From: Ancylobacter sp. IITR112
GTDB lineage: Bacteria; Pseudomonadota; Alphaproteobacteria; Rhizobiales; Xanthobacteraceae
Assembly: GCF_041415945.1 (NCBI RefSeq)
Contig: NZ_JBGCUS010000001.1
Span: 3,596,001-3,660,000 of the forward strand
Direction of reading: 5' to 3'
DNA: 64,000 nucleotides
The translations under genes were made by a program, and so were the position numbers. The notes under the pieces are model-generated. The model made no database searches. It was not told the origin of the DNA and saw only the letters and a program-made list of their open reading frames with translations. Of the stretch, positions 1 through 10,150 are shown in pieces (the stretch's first letter is position 1; each line of letters starts with the position of its first letter).

Positions 1-626
1 GAGGAGAGGAAGGCCAGCACCGCCGCCGAGGCCAGCGCCGGCTTGAGGAAGGGCAGCAATATGTGGTGGAACACCTGCGGGTAGCTCGCCCCGAGGTCCA
101 GCGCCGCCTCTTCCTGCGAGCGGTCGAAGCGCTGCAGCCGGGCGAGGATGATCAGCATGCAATAGGCGGAGATGAAGCTCGCCTGGCCCAGAACGGTCAG
201 CACCACGCCGTCATAGAGAAAGCGCGTGCCGGTCTGCCCGGTGAACTGACGCCAGAACACCACGGTGGAAATGCCGATGATGATGCCGGGAGTGAGCACC
301 GGCGAGACGACGACGAGATAATAGAGCGAGCGCACCCGCGGCTGGATCTGCGTCATGATGATGGCGCCGGCGAGCCCGATCGGCACGGAAATGCACACCA
401 CCAGCAGCCCGATCCACAGGCTCATCCTCAGGCCGGTCATCATGTCCTGGTCGGCGAACAGCGCCGCGAACCAGTCGAGAGTCAGCCCCTCGATCGGCCA
501 GACCTGCGGGTATTGCGGGGTGTTGAAGGCGGATACCGCCATCACCGCCAACGGCCCCAGCAGATAGAGGAAGAAGATCACCGTGTAGAGCGCGAACATC
601 ACCCGCTGGAACGGACCCGGAATCAT
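1..626 (-). CDS. ABC transporter permease, PotC type (3' end cut by window edge)
   Basis: Inner-membrane permease of a spermidine/putrescine-type ABC importer. Reading the minus strand from the ATG at 626 gives a protein starting MIPGPFQRVMFALYTVIFF, a hydrophobic first helix, then several more membrane segments. The EAA loop that docks on the ATPase is visible near the truncated end (QEEAALDLGASYPQVF). About 208 codons are inside the window; the usual length is 260-280, so 50-70 residues are missing beyond base 1. The start overlaps the stop of the upstream permease as ATGA (623-626), showing translational coupling in a four-gene operon (binding protein, ATPase, two permeases). Family is clear; the transported substrate is not. 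Confidence 0.9.
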   Translation of the reverse strand, partial: MIPGPFQRVMFALYTVIFFLYLLGPLAVMAVSAFNTPQYPQVWPIEGLTLDWFAALFADQDMMTGLRMSLWIGLLVVCISVPIGLAGAIIMTQIQPRVRSLYYLVVVSPVLTPGIIIGISTVVFWRQFTGQTGTRFLYDGVVLTVLGQASFISAYCMLIILARLQRFDRSQEEAALDLGASYPQVFHHILLPFLKPALASAAVLAFLS

Positions 627-1633
627 CGCGTGATTTCTCCAAGGCTGAGCCGGAACGCCTTGAGCACCACCAGCACGAACAGAATGCAGCTCACCAGCAG
701 GATGAAGGCATAAGCCGCCCCCTGCGGCCAATTGAAGGCCTGGTAGAAGCGATCATAGACGATGGGGGTGAACCACAGCGTGCGCGGCCCGCCCAGCACG
801 AGGGGCGCCGCCAGCGCCCCGGCGGTGAGCATGAATACCAGCGTGCAGCCCGAGGCGATGCCCGGCTTGGCATGCGGCAGCACGATGAAGGCGTGGATGT
901 GCCACCACGGCGCCCCGAGATCCCGCGCCGCCTCCACCTGATTCTTGTCCAGGCTTTCAATGGCGTTGTAGAGCGGGAAGATCATCATCAGGAGATAGGC
1001 GTAGGAAAGGCCCATATAGAGCCCGACATCGGCCCCGAGGAAGTCGATCGGCTCGGAGGTGAGGCCCGCGCCCATCAGCATCTGGTTGATGATGCCACCG
1101 GAGGAGAGCAGCACCCGGAAGGCGAAGGCGCGCAGGATCTCGTTCACCCAATAGGGCAAAATCAGCAGCAGCAGCAGGATGCGCAGCCGCGCCGCGCTCG
1201 CCGACTGTGCCATGTGGAAAGCCAGCGGGTAGCAGATGGCGAAATTGATCAGGGTGATGATGATGCTCACCCCGATGGTGAGGAAGAAGGCCTTGATGTG
1301 CAGCCAGTTCCATTCGGCGGTGGAGGTGGTGGAGCCGAACAGGAAGTAGCGGTAATTCTCCAGCGTGTAGAGGTCCTTCGGCCCGCCCATCTGCGAGGGC
1401 GGCAGCTTCGGGCGGAACGACATGTCCACCATGGCGAGCTGCGGCAGCAGGATGATGAAGAAGGCCCAGAAGCCGACAGCGAGAACGAGATAGAGCCCGA
1501 CTGCGAGGCCGTTGCGCTGGAAGAAGCCGGGGCCGGTCGCCACGCCCATGCGCCGCTCATAGGCGCTCAGCGCGAAGAACAGCACAACGACCGCCAGCGG
1601 CAGGCCGAAGACGAAGGCGAGGCTGCCATTCAT
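623..1633 (-). CDS. ABC transporter permease, PotB type
   Basis: First permease of the polyamine-type ABC importer, 336 residues. It has an N-terminal hydrophobic segment, a periplasmic stretch (about residues 60-110) and at least five further helices. The EAA motif reads EAARDLGAPWWHIHAFIVLP at about residue 235, as in PotB/PotH proteins. It is longer than E. coli PotB (about 275) because of the extended N-terminus, which is common in rhizobial members. The start overlaps the ATPase stop (1630-1633) and the stop overlaps the PotC-type start, so the three are one transcript. The substrate is inferred only as a polyamine-like cation. Confidence 0.93.
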   Translation of the reverse strand: MNGSLAFVFGLPLAVVVLFFALSAYERRMGVATGPGFFQRNGLAVGLYLVLAVGFWAFFIILLPQLAMVDMSFRPKLPPSQMGGPKDLYTLENYRYFLFGSTTSTAEWNWLHIKAFFLTIGVSIIITLINFAICYPLAFHMAQSASAARLRILLLLLILPYWVNEILRAFAFRVLLSSGGIINQMLMGAGLTSEPIDFLGADVGLYMGLSYAYLLMMIFPLYNAIESLDKNQVEAARDLGAPWWHIHAFIVLPHAKPGIASGCTLVFMLTAGALAAPLVLGGPRTLWFTPIVYDRFYQAFNWPQGAAYAFILLVSCILFVLVVLKAFRLSLGEITR

Positions 1634-2709
1634 CGCGCCTGTCCTTCCCCCAGGGCCAGCACCAGCCCATCCGCGGCGGTGAAGCCGAGCCGCAGTTCTT
1701 CGCCGACGCTGGGCAGCGGCACGCCGGCGCCGACGCTCGCCGTCACCTTCTGCCCGCTCTTCGCCCGCAGCGTGATGTGGGTGACGCTGCCCTCATAGGC
1801 GACATCCAGCGCCTCGCCGGTGAAGCCGGCGGTGCCGCCATTGGCGCGCAGCCGCATTGCTTCCGGCCGCACGAACAGCAGCGCCTCCTGCCCGATACCC
1901 AGCCCCACCGGGTTGCGCCCTTTCAGCGTGCCGAGCGGCGTGTCGAGCGTAGCGAAGCCCTCTTCCACATGGCTCACCCGCCCGCGAATGCGGTTGTTCT
2001 CGCCGACGAAGGAGGCGACGAAGGGCGTGCGTGGCTCGGCATAAACGGCGCGGCCATCGCCGACCTGCTCGATCACGCCGGCATTCATGACAGCGATGCG
2101 GTCCGACATGGTCAGCGCCTCGCCCTGGTCATGGGTGATGTAGATGAAGGTGATGCCGACCCGCTTCTGGATGGCGCGCAATTCGCTGCGCATATGCTGG
2201 CGCAGCTTGAGGTCGAGCGCGGAGAGCGGCTCGTCCAGCAGCAGCACAGAAGGCTCCACCGCCAGCGCCCGGGCGATGGCGACGCGCTGCTTCTGGCCGC
2301 CGGAAAGTTCCGACACCTTCTTGTGGCCGTGCTCGGCGAGCGCGACCTGGATCAGCAGGTTCTTCACCTTCTCGTCGCGCTCGTGCCGGGGAACGCCGCG
2401 CACCCTGAGGCCGTAGCCGATATTCTCCGCCACCGTCATCATCGGGAACAGGGCGAGATTCTGGAAGATCAGCGCGGTCGGCCGCTTGTTCGGGCCGATG
2501 CCCTTCATGTCCTGGCCACCGATCTTCACCTGCCCCCGCGTGGGCTCGATGAAGCCGGAAATGGTGCGCAGAAGTGTGGTCTTGCCGCAGCCGGACGGGC
2601 CGAGGAAGGAGAAGAACTCGCCCGGCTCGATGGTGAGGTTCGCCTCCCTGACGGCGACGAAATCGCCGAAGGTGACATTGACGCCCTCAAGCTCGACGGC
2701 AGCGGCCAT
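1630..2709 (-). CDS. ABC transporter ATP-binding protein, PotA type
   Basis: Energises the polyamine-type importer on the cytoplasmic face of the membrane. 359 residues. The Walker A motif GPSGCGKTT lies at about residues 37-45, the signature LSGGQKQR at about 138, Walker B VLLLDEP at about 161 and the switch His in YITHDQ at about 195. The C-terminal third is a TOBE-type regulatory domain, typical of the PotA/FbpC/MalK group. The start lies 103 bases downstream of the binding-protein stop, with a strong hairpin in between. The family call is very safe; substrate choice depends on the binding protein. Confidence 0.95.
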   Translation of the reverse strand: MAAAVELEGVNVTFGDFVAVREANLTIEPGEFFSFLGPSGCGKTTLLRTISGFIEPTRGQVKIGGQDMKGIGPNKRPTALIFQNLALFPMMTVAENIGYGLRVRGVPRHERDEKVKNLLIQVALAEHGHKKVSELSGGQKQRVAIARALAVEPSVLLLDEPLSALDLKLRQHMRSELRAIQKRVGITFIYITHDQGEALTMSDRIAVMNAGVIEQVGDGRAVYAEPRTPFVASFVGENNRIRGRVSHVEEGFATLDTPLGTLKGRNPVGLGIGQEALLFVRPEAMRLRANGGTAGFTGEALDVAYEGSVTHITLRAKSGQKVTASVGAGVPLPSVGEELRLGFTAADGLVLALGEGQAR

Positions 2710-2762
2710 GCGGATTTCCTGTACTCGGGGAAGAGGCGGGCGAAGAGGTCGCCCGGGTGCCG

Positions 2763-2790
2763 CTCACGGCCGGAGAGGTCCGGCCGTGAG
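2763..2790 (-). repeat. Perfect hairpin between binding-protein and ATPase genes
   Basis: An 11-bp perfect inverted repeat (CTCACGGCCGG and its complement) around a 6-base loop. It lies between the solute-binding-protein stop and the ATPase start. In ABC operons such hairpins often stabilise the abundant upstream message or attenuate read-through. It lacks a T tract, so it is not a classical terminator. The role is inferred from position. Confidence 0.6.
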
Positions 2791-2812
2791 GCAGCGCGTC
2801 GGTCGGCGAAGC

Positions 2813-3985
2813 TCACGCCGCCTTGAACTTCTCGGCATACTGGGTGCGCAGCTCGGCGTACCAGGACGGCTCCGGCGGACGGCTCCACAGATTGTCGAGC
2901 GCGTTGCCGGGATAGGCCTCGGCGAAGTTCTTCTTGGCGACTTCGGTCAGGAAGGCATCGGCGCCCTTCACGACCGGGTTGTAGCCCGAGCCATTGGCGA
3001 CCATGGCCGATATCTCGGGCGTGTGGATGAAGTTGATGAACTCATAAGCCTGCGCCGTGTTCTTGGCCGCCTTGGTCATCGACCAGCCGTCGATCCAGGT
3101 AATGGCGCCTTCCTGCGGGGCCATGTAGTTCACCGGCTTGCCGTCCTTCTTCAGCGACAGCGGCGGGCCGTCCCAGGTCTGGCCGATGACGCAGCCATTT
3201 TCCATGAAGCCGGACTTGGTGTTGTCGGCGGAATCCCAGAACTGCTTGACCTGCGCCTTGTTCTCGATGGCGAAGGCGAGGATGGGGTCGTAGATCTTCT
3301 TCATCGTCGCCTCGTCCTTGAAGGCGTCGAGCATGCGGTTGGAGGGCAGCTTGCCGGTCTTGTCCCACCACAGGCCGATGCCGAGCAGCAGCGAGTGCGG
3401 GCGGCCCTGCATCTTGCCCTTGAACTCCGGCGCCCACAGCGTGCCGTAGCTCAGCGTCGGGTATTCCAGCGTGGCGAGGTCGGTGCGCCAGGCGATCGCC
3501 TCCGAGCCCCAGCAATGCGGCACATGGTAGAGCCCGCCATCCCAGGTCCACACGCTGGTGGAGCCTTCCATCATCGCCGGCAGCACCTGGTCGAGCTTCA
3601 GCTTGGAGAGGTCATAGGGGGCGAGCACGCCGAGTTCCTTGAACTGGGGCGCACGGTCGCGCGTCGGCGCGCACAGGTCGAAGCCCTCGCCCTCGGTGGC
3701 CTGCAGCTTGTTGATCTGCTCCTCATTCTGCGAGAACGGGGTGGAGTTGACCTTGATGCCGGTCTTCTTGGTGAATTCCGGGATCACCGGCTCGGGCAGT
3801 TCGTCCGCCCAGTTGAGCAGGTTCAGCTCGCCGGAGGAGGAGAAGGCGTCGCGCACCAGATAGGGCCCGGCGGCCACCATGGTGCCGGCCGCGAGCGCGC
3901 CCTTGAACAGCACGCGGCGGGTGAAGCTGCGGGCGGCGAGCAGCGTCTCGATCGACGAATTGGTCGGCTCTGTCTTCTTCGTCAC
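2813..3985 (-). CDS. ABC transporter substrate-binding protein, PotD/PotF type, Tat-exported
   Basis: Periplasmic receptor that captures the substrate for the adjacent permeases. I start it at the GTG at 3985 because a GAGGGG ribosome site lies just upstream; it then encodes 390 residues. The frame stays open to 4150, but the extra residues look non-coding. The N-terminus has a twin-arginine signal, SFTRRVLFKGALAAGTMVA, so export folded by Tat is likely. The mature protein begins near GELNLLNWADELPEPVIPEF, the typical opening of spermidine/putrescine-binding proteins. It is the first gene of the operon. Ligand identity is not readable from the sequence. Confidence 0.88.
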   Translation of the reverse strand: MTKKTEPTNSSIETLLAARSFTRRVLFKGALAAGTMVAAGPYLVRDAFSSSGELNLLNWADELPEPVIPEFTKKTGIKVNSTPFSQNEEQINKLQATEGEGFDLCAPTRDRAPQFKELGVLAPYDLSKLKLDQVLPAMMEGSTSVWTWDGGLYHVPHCWGSEAIAWRTDLATLEYPTLSYGTLWAPEFKGKMQGRPHSLLLGIGLWWDKTGKLPSNRMLDAFKDEATMKKIYDPILAFAIENKAQVKQFWDSADNTKSGFMENGCVIGQTWDGPPLSLKKDGKPVNYMAPQEGAITWIDGWSMTKAAKNTAQAYEFINFIHTPEISAMVANGSGYNPVVKGADAFLTEVAKKNFAEAYPGNALDNLWSRPPEPSWYAELRTQYAEKFKAA

Positions 3986-4168
3986 GGCGTTCCCCTCGGG
4001 ATGGCATGGACCGGGGGGAGGTGGAGCATGAAATATGCCAGCGCCGCGCGCCCGTCGCTGCGTTGCACAAAAGCGACGAACCCCTTGTCCGCTGCCGACG
4101 CCGGCACCCTGCTGCCGCGCTTTTCGGCAGGCGCGCTTGCCGCACTGCACGCGAAACGGGCGCCGCCC

Positions 4169-5185
4169 TCACCGCAGCGCGGCGAGCACGTCCCCGGCGA
4201 GCGCGTGCACATCGTCCCGATGCCCGGTGCGGCCGGAGGGGGCGTCTGTCGTGGAGGTCATGACAAGCGAGACGCCGCGTTCCGGCACCACATAGAGCAT
4301 CTGCCCGCCATAGCCCCAGCCATAATGCGCGCGCGCGCCGTCGATCGCCCTTGTGAACCAGCCATAGCCATAGGCGTCGCCGGTGAAGCGCGATTGCGTG
4401 CGCGCCTGCCAGCATTGGGCGATCCACGCTTCCGGGATCACCTGTTCCCCGGCCCGGTTGCGCCCGCTATTGCGGCAGGTTTCAGTGAAGGCGAGCAGCG
4501 AGGTCGGCCGCATCGCCATCTGGTTGCCGCCGAAATAAATGCCCTGAGGATCGCGCTCCCAATCGGCGATTTCGAAGCCCTCGATTGGCCCGAGCCAATC
4601 CCGCGCCAGCGCCAGCGTCGAGCGCCCGCTCGCCCGGGTGAGGATGGCGGAGACGAGATGCGAGGAGCCGGTGGAATAGAGCATCTGCCCACCCGGTTCA
4701 TCGACAAAAGGCCGCGCCAGCGCGGCGCGCACCCAGTTGGGGCTGGCGATCCACGCGCCATAAAAGGCGCCAGAGGTGCGCTCCAGCCCCGCCTGCATGG
4801 AGAGAAGGTTGCCGAGCGTGATCTCATAAAGGCGCGGGTCGGGGTCGGCAGGCAGGTCGGCCTTCAGCAGCGGGGCGATCTTCTGCTCCGTCCCCTCCAG
4901 CACGCCTTTATCAATGGCGATGCCGGCGAGCATGGCAAGAATGCTTTTCGAGGCGGATTTGATGTTGGTCGGCCGGTCCACCCGCCCGCCGCTATAGCCG
5001 CGCGCGGCCAGCGTTTCGCCGTTCCGGCTGACCAGCACGGTGCGCAAGGGTTCGAGCGTGCCGGCGCGGTCGAGCACCGCGTTCAGCGCGGGAGGGGCGG
5101 CGTCAGGCGCGGGCGCATCTTGTGCAAGGCCGAGGCGCGGGGTGAGCAGAAGCAGCGGAGCGGCAAGCAGGGAACGACGGTGCAT
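4169..5185 (-). CDS. Serine hydrolase, beta-lactamase (class C)/esterase family
   Basis: Secreted or membrane-proximal hydrolase of the beta-lactamase-related family, 338 residues. The N-terminus MHRRSLLAAPLLLLTPRLGLAQ is a signal peptide. The acylated serine lies in an SxxK motif (SASKS, about residue 77). The usual YxN is replaced by YST (MLYSTGSSH), and the KTG-like third motif is probably in YGWGYGGQ; these variations are normal in the esterase/peptidase branch and argue against true beta-lactamase activity. It reads the same way as the downstream ABC operon, 183 bases before the binding-protein start. The substrate cannot be told from sequence. Confidence 0.85.
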   Translation of the reverse strand: MHRRSLLAAPLLLLTPRLGLAQDAPAPDAAPPALNAVLDRAGTLEPLRTVLVSRNGETLAARGYSGGRVDRPTNIKSASKSILAMLAGIAIDKGVLEGTEQKIAPLLKADLPADPDPRLYEITLGNLLSMQAGLERTSGAFYGAWIASPNWVRAALARPFVDEPGGQMLYSTGSSHLVSAILTRASGRSTLALARDWLGPIEGFEIADWERDPQGIYFGGNQMAMRPTSLLAFTETCRNSGRNRAGEQVIPEAWIAQCWQARTQSRFTGDAYGYGWFTRAIDGARAHYGWGYGGQMLYVVPERGVSLVMTSTTDAPSGRTGHRDDVHALAGDVLAALR

Positions 5186-5258
5186 GCCGGAGAAGATAGG
5201 GCGGGCGCGGGGGATGTGGGGTCACGAAGGGGGGAGTGAGGGGTGGCTTAAATGCCTG

Positions 5259-6971
5259 TCATCGCCCACGTGCACCACCGGCAATTGCTTCAATGATTTT
5301 GCCTTTAAGACAGAGACAAACGGGATAATCGGCGGTCGCAAATCTGATTCTAGGCAAAAGCGCAAGCCTCCTCGACTCCGGAGTATCCCTATAAAGAGCC
5401 CTAATTATCACTTCTATAGATGATAGAAGCACCTTCCCTTTAATTGTCTCTCTACCAACGCCACCTAGATCACGCCATCTTTCGGATATTATACTTCTAT
5501 TATCTCCAGAAATTCCGGATATTGCAGCCGCTAACGCGTTATTGAAATCGCGCTCAATTTCTCTTGCATCCATATTAACAATTGCTTGTTCAATAAATGA
5601 CTTGGCAACTTCCCTATCTACTCCAAAGGAGACAGAAATATGTTCATCATTTACAAATGATGCCTCAATATCTGATCCGGGCGTGATCCACACGGGAATA
5701 TCGTTCGCAATATACCCTTTCTTTTCACACCAAGCTGTACAATCTTCATCAGACATGAAATCACGGTCACGATGCACAAGCACGCCGATACCAAGAGCTT
5801 TTCTTAATTTCGCCAATGCCTCTCCACTCGGCAATCCACCTGCTCCAAATGTTGGCCAGACAAGTACCTTTCTGCTAAGATCCGGCCATTGAGATATCAG
5901 AGATTGCATCAAATTTATCTTCTCATCTTCTGAAAAGAGTATTATCTCCTTATCTAAGGCGCCCCACCCCATTCTCAGACGAATTCGCTGCTCGTCTTCA
6001 GAACGTATTAAGCCATCATTTATCCAATGAACCCTAGTTTCGGCCCCGCACGCACGAACTAAATTAGGCGAATGTGTGGTAAGTAGAAATTGCGTATCAG
6101 GAAATTGAACCGCCGCCTCTTCAATTGATTTGATTAAAAGCTCTTGAGTTCCGGGATGCAAATGCGCATCTGGCTCATCGATCAAGAGAAGTCTCGGTTT
6201 AAATTTCAATAAATAAGCAAAAATCTGTACAACTTGAAGAAAGCCCGTTCCCGCCATCTCAAGCGGCTTGCGCTGCTGGGCTATATTTTTACCTGGGGCC
6301 TTCATATCCGGCGTCCAGAACTGTGCATCGATGTTTACATCACGCAATCTGTCAAACTTAACCCAAAATCGAACTCCATTTATAACCTTACCAACCCAAC
6401 TATTCAGCTCATTTAGCTCCGTGTAACCAGAACCAGACCCAGTTCCTGCCAAGTCAAGCAAGATATGACGGAGAACAGAACCCCCTTCGCCAGAAGCTGC
6501 TCGTCGATGCAACACTGGACTTGCTAGAACTGTTTCTACCTCTGCAAGGCCAGCCAGGCCTGGGATATATGCAGTCTGCGGCTGTTCATCTGTAAGTGCT
6601 GTAGCTAGCGGACCCGAAATTACGGTCCGAGCTCCTGCTTCATTGCGCGCAGCATTTATACTAATGACAGTTTCATTACCGTGATCGTCAATGAATCCGA
6701 CCTTTATTTTTGGAAGGTCTTCCTTGTTTTGGATTCGCTTCTTATGCGCGAGCTCAAGGAACTCCCTACTCGGAGTGTAGTCCATTTGTTCAAGAGTAGT
6801 CTTACCGCTGGCGTCCCTCAGAGTTGCACAGCGTATCGACCAATGGACGGCCTTCAATATTGAGGATTTTCCAGAACCATTAGCCCCGACTAAAACGGTT
6901 ACTGGACCCAGATCTATTGAAACCCTCTCATTCAGGCGCATAAAATTTTCGACAAAAACCGTCTTCAGCAT
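5259..6971 (-). CDS. OLD-like ATPase with C-terminal TOPRIM domain (AAA/ABC-type), low-GC, probable defence gene
   Basis: 570 residues. The N-terminal SMC/ABC-type ATPase has Walker A GANGSGKSS at 29-37, Walker B LLLIDEP at 261-267 (Asp265, Glu266) and the switch His300 in TTHSPN. The C-terminal part carries a TOPRIM-like acidic set: Glu348 in LFSEDEKIN and Asp402/Asp404 in HRDRDF. This order is that of OLD-family nucleases, in which the ATPase controls a metal-dependent nuclease; GajA, AriA-like and retron effectors share it. Base composition falls to roughly 45 % G+C against about 70 % around it, codon choice is AT-rich, and it lies between proB and an unrelated gene, all signs of transfer. 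No UvrD-like GajB or other partner flanks it. Defence is inference. Confidence 0.82.
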   Translation of the reverse strand: MLKTVFVENFMRLNERVSIDLGPVTVLVGANGSGKSSILKAVHWSIRCATLRDASGKTTLEQMDYTPSREFLELAHKKRIQNKEDLPKIKVGFIDDHGNETVISINAARNEAGARTVISGPLATALTDEQPQTAYIPGLAGLAEVETVLASPVLHRRAASGEGGSVLRHILLDLAGTGSGSGYTELNELNSWVGKVINGVRFWVKFDRLRDVNIDAQFWTPDMKAPGKNIAQQRKPLEMAGTGFLQVVQIFAYLLKFKPRLLLIDEPDAHLHPGTQELLIKSIEEAAVQFPDTQFLLTTHSPNLVRACGAETRVHWINDGLIRSEDEQRIRLRMGWGALDKEIILFSEDEKINLMQSLISQWPDLSRKVLVWPTFGAGGLPSGEALAKLRKALGIGVLVHRDRDFMSDEDCTAWCEKKGYIANDIPVWITPGSDIEASFVNDEHISVSFGVDREVAKSFIEQAIVNMDAREIERDFNNALAAAISGISGDNRSIISERWRDLGGVGRETIKGKVLLSSIEVIIRALYRDTPESRRLALLPRIRFATADYPVCLCLKGKIIEAIAGGARGR

Positions 6972-7034
6972 CTGCTTCCACGCGAGTCGGGCTTTGGAAG
7001 GTTACCATCGCATACGAGCGTGCGATTACAAGAC

Positions 7035-8213
7035 TCACCCACCCCCCAGCACCAGATCATCCCGGTGCACCATCGCGGTGCGGCCCTCGAACCCCGTGAT
7101 CCCGGCGATCTCGTCCGATGAGCGGCCCTTGAGCCGTTCGGCGTGGTCGTGGTCATAGGCCACCAGCCCGCGGCCGACTTCCGCCCCGTCCGGCCCGCGC
7201 AGCACCACCGCGTCGCCACGCGAGAACGTGCCCTCAATCCGCGTCACCCCCGCCGGCAGCAGCGAGGAGCCCCGGCGCAGCGCCGCCACCGCGCCGGCGT
7301 CGAGATGCAGCACGCCGCGCGGTTCCAGCGCGCCGGCGATCCAGCGCTTGCGCGAGGCCACCGGGTTCGCGGGGGCGAGGAACCAGGTGCAGCGCGCCCC
7401 GGTCTCGATGGCGCGGATCGGGTTCTTCACCTTGCCGGACGCGATCACCATATGCGCGCCCGCCGTGGTGGCAATCTTGCCCGCCTCGATCTTGGTCTTC
7501 ATGCCGCCGCGCGACAGCTCCGTGCCGGCGCCGCCGGCCATGGCCTCGATCTCCGCCGTGATGCGCGGCACCACGGGGATGAGCCGGGCCTCGGGGTCTT
7601 CATTCGGCGGGGCGGTGTAGAGCCCGTCAATATCCGAGAGCAGGATGAGCAAATCGGCGCTGGTCATGCCGGCGACGCGGGCGGCGAGCCGGTCATTGTC
7701 GCCATAGCGGATTTCCGAGGTCGCCACCGTGTCGTTCTCGTTGATGACGGGGACGACCTTCAGCTCCATGAGCTTCGCGATGGTCGAGCGGGCGTTGAGA
7801 TAGCGCCGCCGCTCCTCGGTGTCGCCCAGGGTGATGAGGATCTGCCCGGCGGCGACGCCTTCATGCGCGAGGGCTTCCGACCAGGCGCGCGCCAGCGCGA
7901 TCTGCCCCACGGCGGCGGCGGCCTGGCTTTCCTCCAGCTTCAGCGGCCGGCGCGGCAGGCCCAGCACATTGCGCCCGAGCGCGATGGCGCCTGAGGAGAC
8001 CACCAGCACCTCCCGCCCCTCGCGGTGGAGATGGGCCACATCTTCCGCCAGCGCCGCCAGCCAGGCATGGCGCAGCGCGCCGCGCGCGGAATCCACCAGC
8101 AGGGCCGAGCCGACCTTGACCACGATGCGGCGGAAGCCGGCAAGCTGCGGCGCGGCGGGGGTCGCCTCAGGAACGGCAAGGGCGTTGGCGGCGGCGTCGG
8201 TGGAAAGGGTCAT
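7035..8213 (-). CDS. proB: Glutamate 5-kinase
   Basis: Cytoplasmic enzyme that phosphorylates glutamate, the first step of proline synthesis. 392 residues: an amino-acid-kinase domain (about 25-280) followed by a PUA domain (about 300-385), the standard bacterial layout. Motifs seen include [10 protein letters not shown] at the N-terminus, [29 protein letters not shown] and the lysine-containing [11 protein letters not shown]. It follows obgE by 137 bases on the same strand. In many relatives proA follows directly; here the low-GC OLD-like gene occupies that place, 63 bases away. Confidence 0.97.
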   Translation of the reverse strand: MTLSTDAAANALAVPEATPAAPQLAGFRRIVVKVGSALLVDSARGALRHAWLAALAEDVAHLHREGREVLVVSSGAIALGRNVLGLPRRPLKLEESQAAAAVGQIALARAWSEALAHEGVAAGQILITLGDTEERRRYLNARSTIAKLMELKVVPVINENDTVATSEIRYGDNDRLAARVAGMTSADLLILLSDIDGLYTAPPNEDPEARLIPVVPRITAEIEAMAGGAGTELSRGGMKTKIEAGKIATTAGAHMVIASGKVKNPIRAIETGARCTWFLAPANPVASRKRWIAGALEPRGVLHLDAGAVAALRRGSSLLPAGVTRIEGTFSRGDAVVLRGPDGAEVGRGLVAYDHDHAERLKGRSSDEIAGITGFEGRTAMVHRDDLVLGGG

Positions 8214-8298
8214 CGCGGCGGGCTTCGATCAGAGGGAGACGGCGGGCTACATACGCCGATTTGGCCGGCAAGGCGCGGGGAATTGTCAGCCCGGCGTC

Positions 8299-8329
8299 AT
8301 CCCGGACGGCCGCACGGCCGATCCGGGAT
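8299..8329. repeat. REP-like palindrome between obgE and proB
   Basis: An imperfect palindrome of about 31 bases with arms ATCCCGGACGGCC and GGCCGATCCGGGAT, one base bulged. It resembles the dispersed ATCCCGGA...TCCGGGAT elements common in Hyphomicrobiales intergenic space. It may also act as a transcript-stabilising hairpin in the operon. Only one copy was seen in the window. Confidence 0.5.
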
Positions 8330-8350
8330 CGTGCGTGGTGGAGAGCCCCC

Positions 8351-9394
<1,044 letters not shown>

Positions 9395-9450
9395 TCAACG
9401 TTGCGGGCGCCCACGGGGCGGGAGCCCTCCAAGACTAACAAAAGGTCGGT

Positions 9451-10122
9451 TCAATGCCGAACGGCATCAAGCTCGTGCAGCCGCGCTGGCTGGGTGGCGC
9501 CCCAGGCGCGCAGCGAGGTCCATAGCCGCCGCTCCAGGCGGAAGCGATCGACTGGCACCGAGGCGCCGATCGCTCGCACCCGGGCGAGCCCCACGCCGGT
9601 CCACTGGAAGCCGCACTTCTCCAGCACGCCGCGCGAGGCCGGATTGACGACCCGGGCGGAGGCGACCAAGGCAGGCAGATTGCGGTCGGCGAAAGCGTGG
9701 TCGATCAGCGCCCGCACCGCTTCGGTCGCGATCCCGTGGTCCCAATAGGGCTCGCCGAGCCAGTAGCCGATCTCCGGCACGTCCTCGTCACGGCGGTTGA
9801 AGCCGCACATGCCGACCGGGATCGCCGGCCCGAAACCGGCCGCATCGGGAAAACGCAGTGCACCCGCGTTCTTCAGGAAGATCGCGAAGGTTGCCGCCTG
9901 CGGCCCGCCCGGCAGGTTGGCGACAAAGGAAGCCGCATCCGCCATGCCGTAGGGATGGGGAATGTTCGCCGTCATCTCCGCCACCTTTCGGTTGTCGGCG
10001 AGTTCGGCGATCCACGTCATGTCCTCGATCCGGGGCACGCGCAGCACAAGGCGGCCGGTTTCGAGGACGGCGGTACTGCTCTCGACGAGGGGTGACCCGA
10101 GGGTCGCTTCGACAATGGTCAT
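9451..10122 (-). CDS. GNAT-family N-acetyltransferase (RimJ/RimL type)
   Basis: Acetyl-CoA-dependent transferase, 223 residues from the ATG at 10122, chosen because AGGAG lies seven bases upstream; the frame is open to 10251 but without a convincing site. The opening LETGRLVLRVPRIED is typical of RimJ/RimL proteins that acetylate ribosomal-protein or other N-termini. EIGYWLGEPYWDHGIATEAV holds the acetyl-CoA-binding motif, and NPASRGVLEKCGF is the usual end of the fold. It lies between rpmA and obgE, as in many Hyphomicrobiales, so a link to translation is plausible. Its substrate is not known. Confidence 0.9.
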   Translation of the reverse strand: MTIVEATLGSPLVESSTAVLETGRLVLRVPRIEDMTWIAELADNRKVAEMTANIPHPYGMADAASFVANLPGGPQAATFAIFLKNAGALRFPDAAGFGPAIPVGMCGFNRRDEDVPEIGYWLGEPYWDHGIATEAVRALIDHAFADRNLPALVASARVVNPASRGVLEKCGFQWTGVGLARVRAIGASVPVDRFRLERRLWTSLRAWGATQPARLHELDAVRH

Positions 10123-10150
10123 CTGAGGGCTCCTGGGACCGGAACGACGA

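Noticed and set aside
4169..5185. Antibiotic-resistance beta-lactamase
   Set aside because: The YxN and KTG motifs are altered; the general esterase/peptidase branch is more likely.
2486..5239. A long plus-strand open frame of more than 900 codons opposite the first ABC operon
   Set aside because: It is antisense to clear transporter and hydrolase genes, is Arg/Gly/Ala-rich with no motifs, and arises from high GC content.
5259..6971. Gabija (GajAB) system
   Set aside because: Although the ATPase-TOPRIM architecture resembles GajA, no UvrD-like GajB flanks it.
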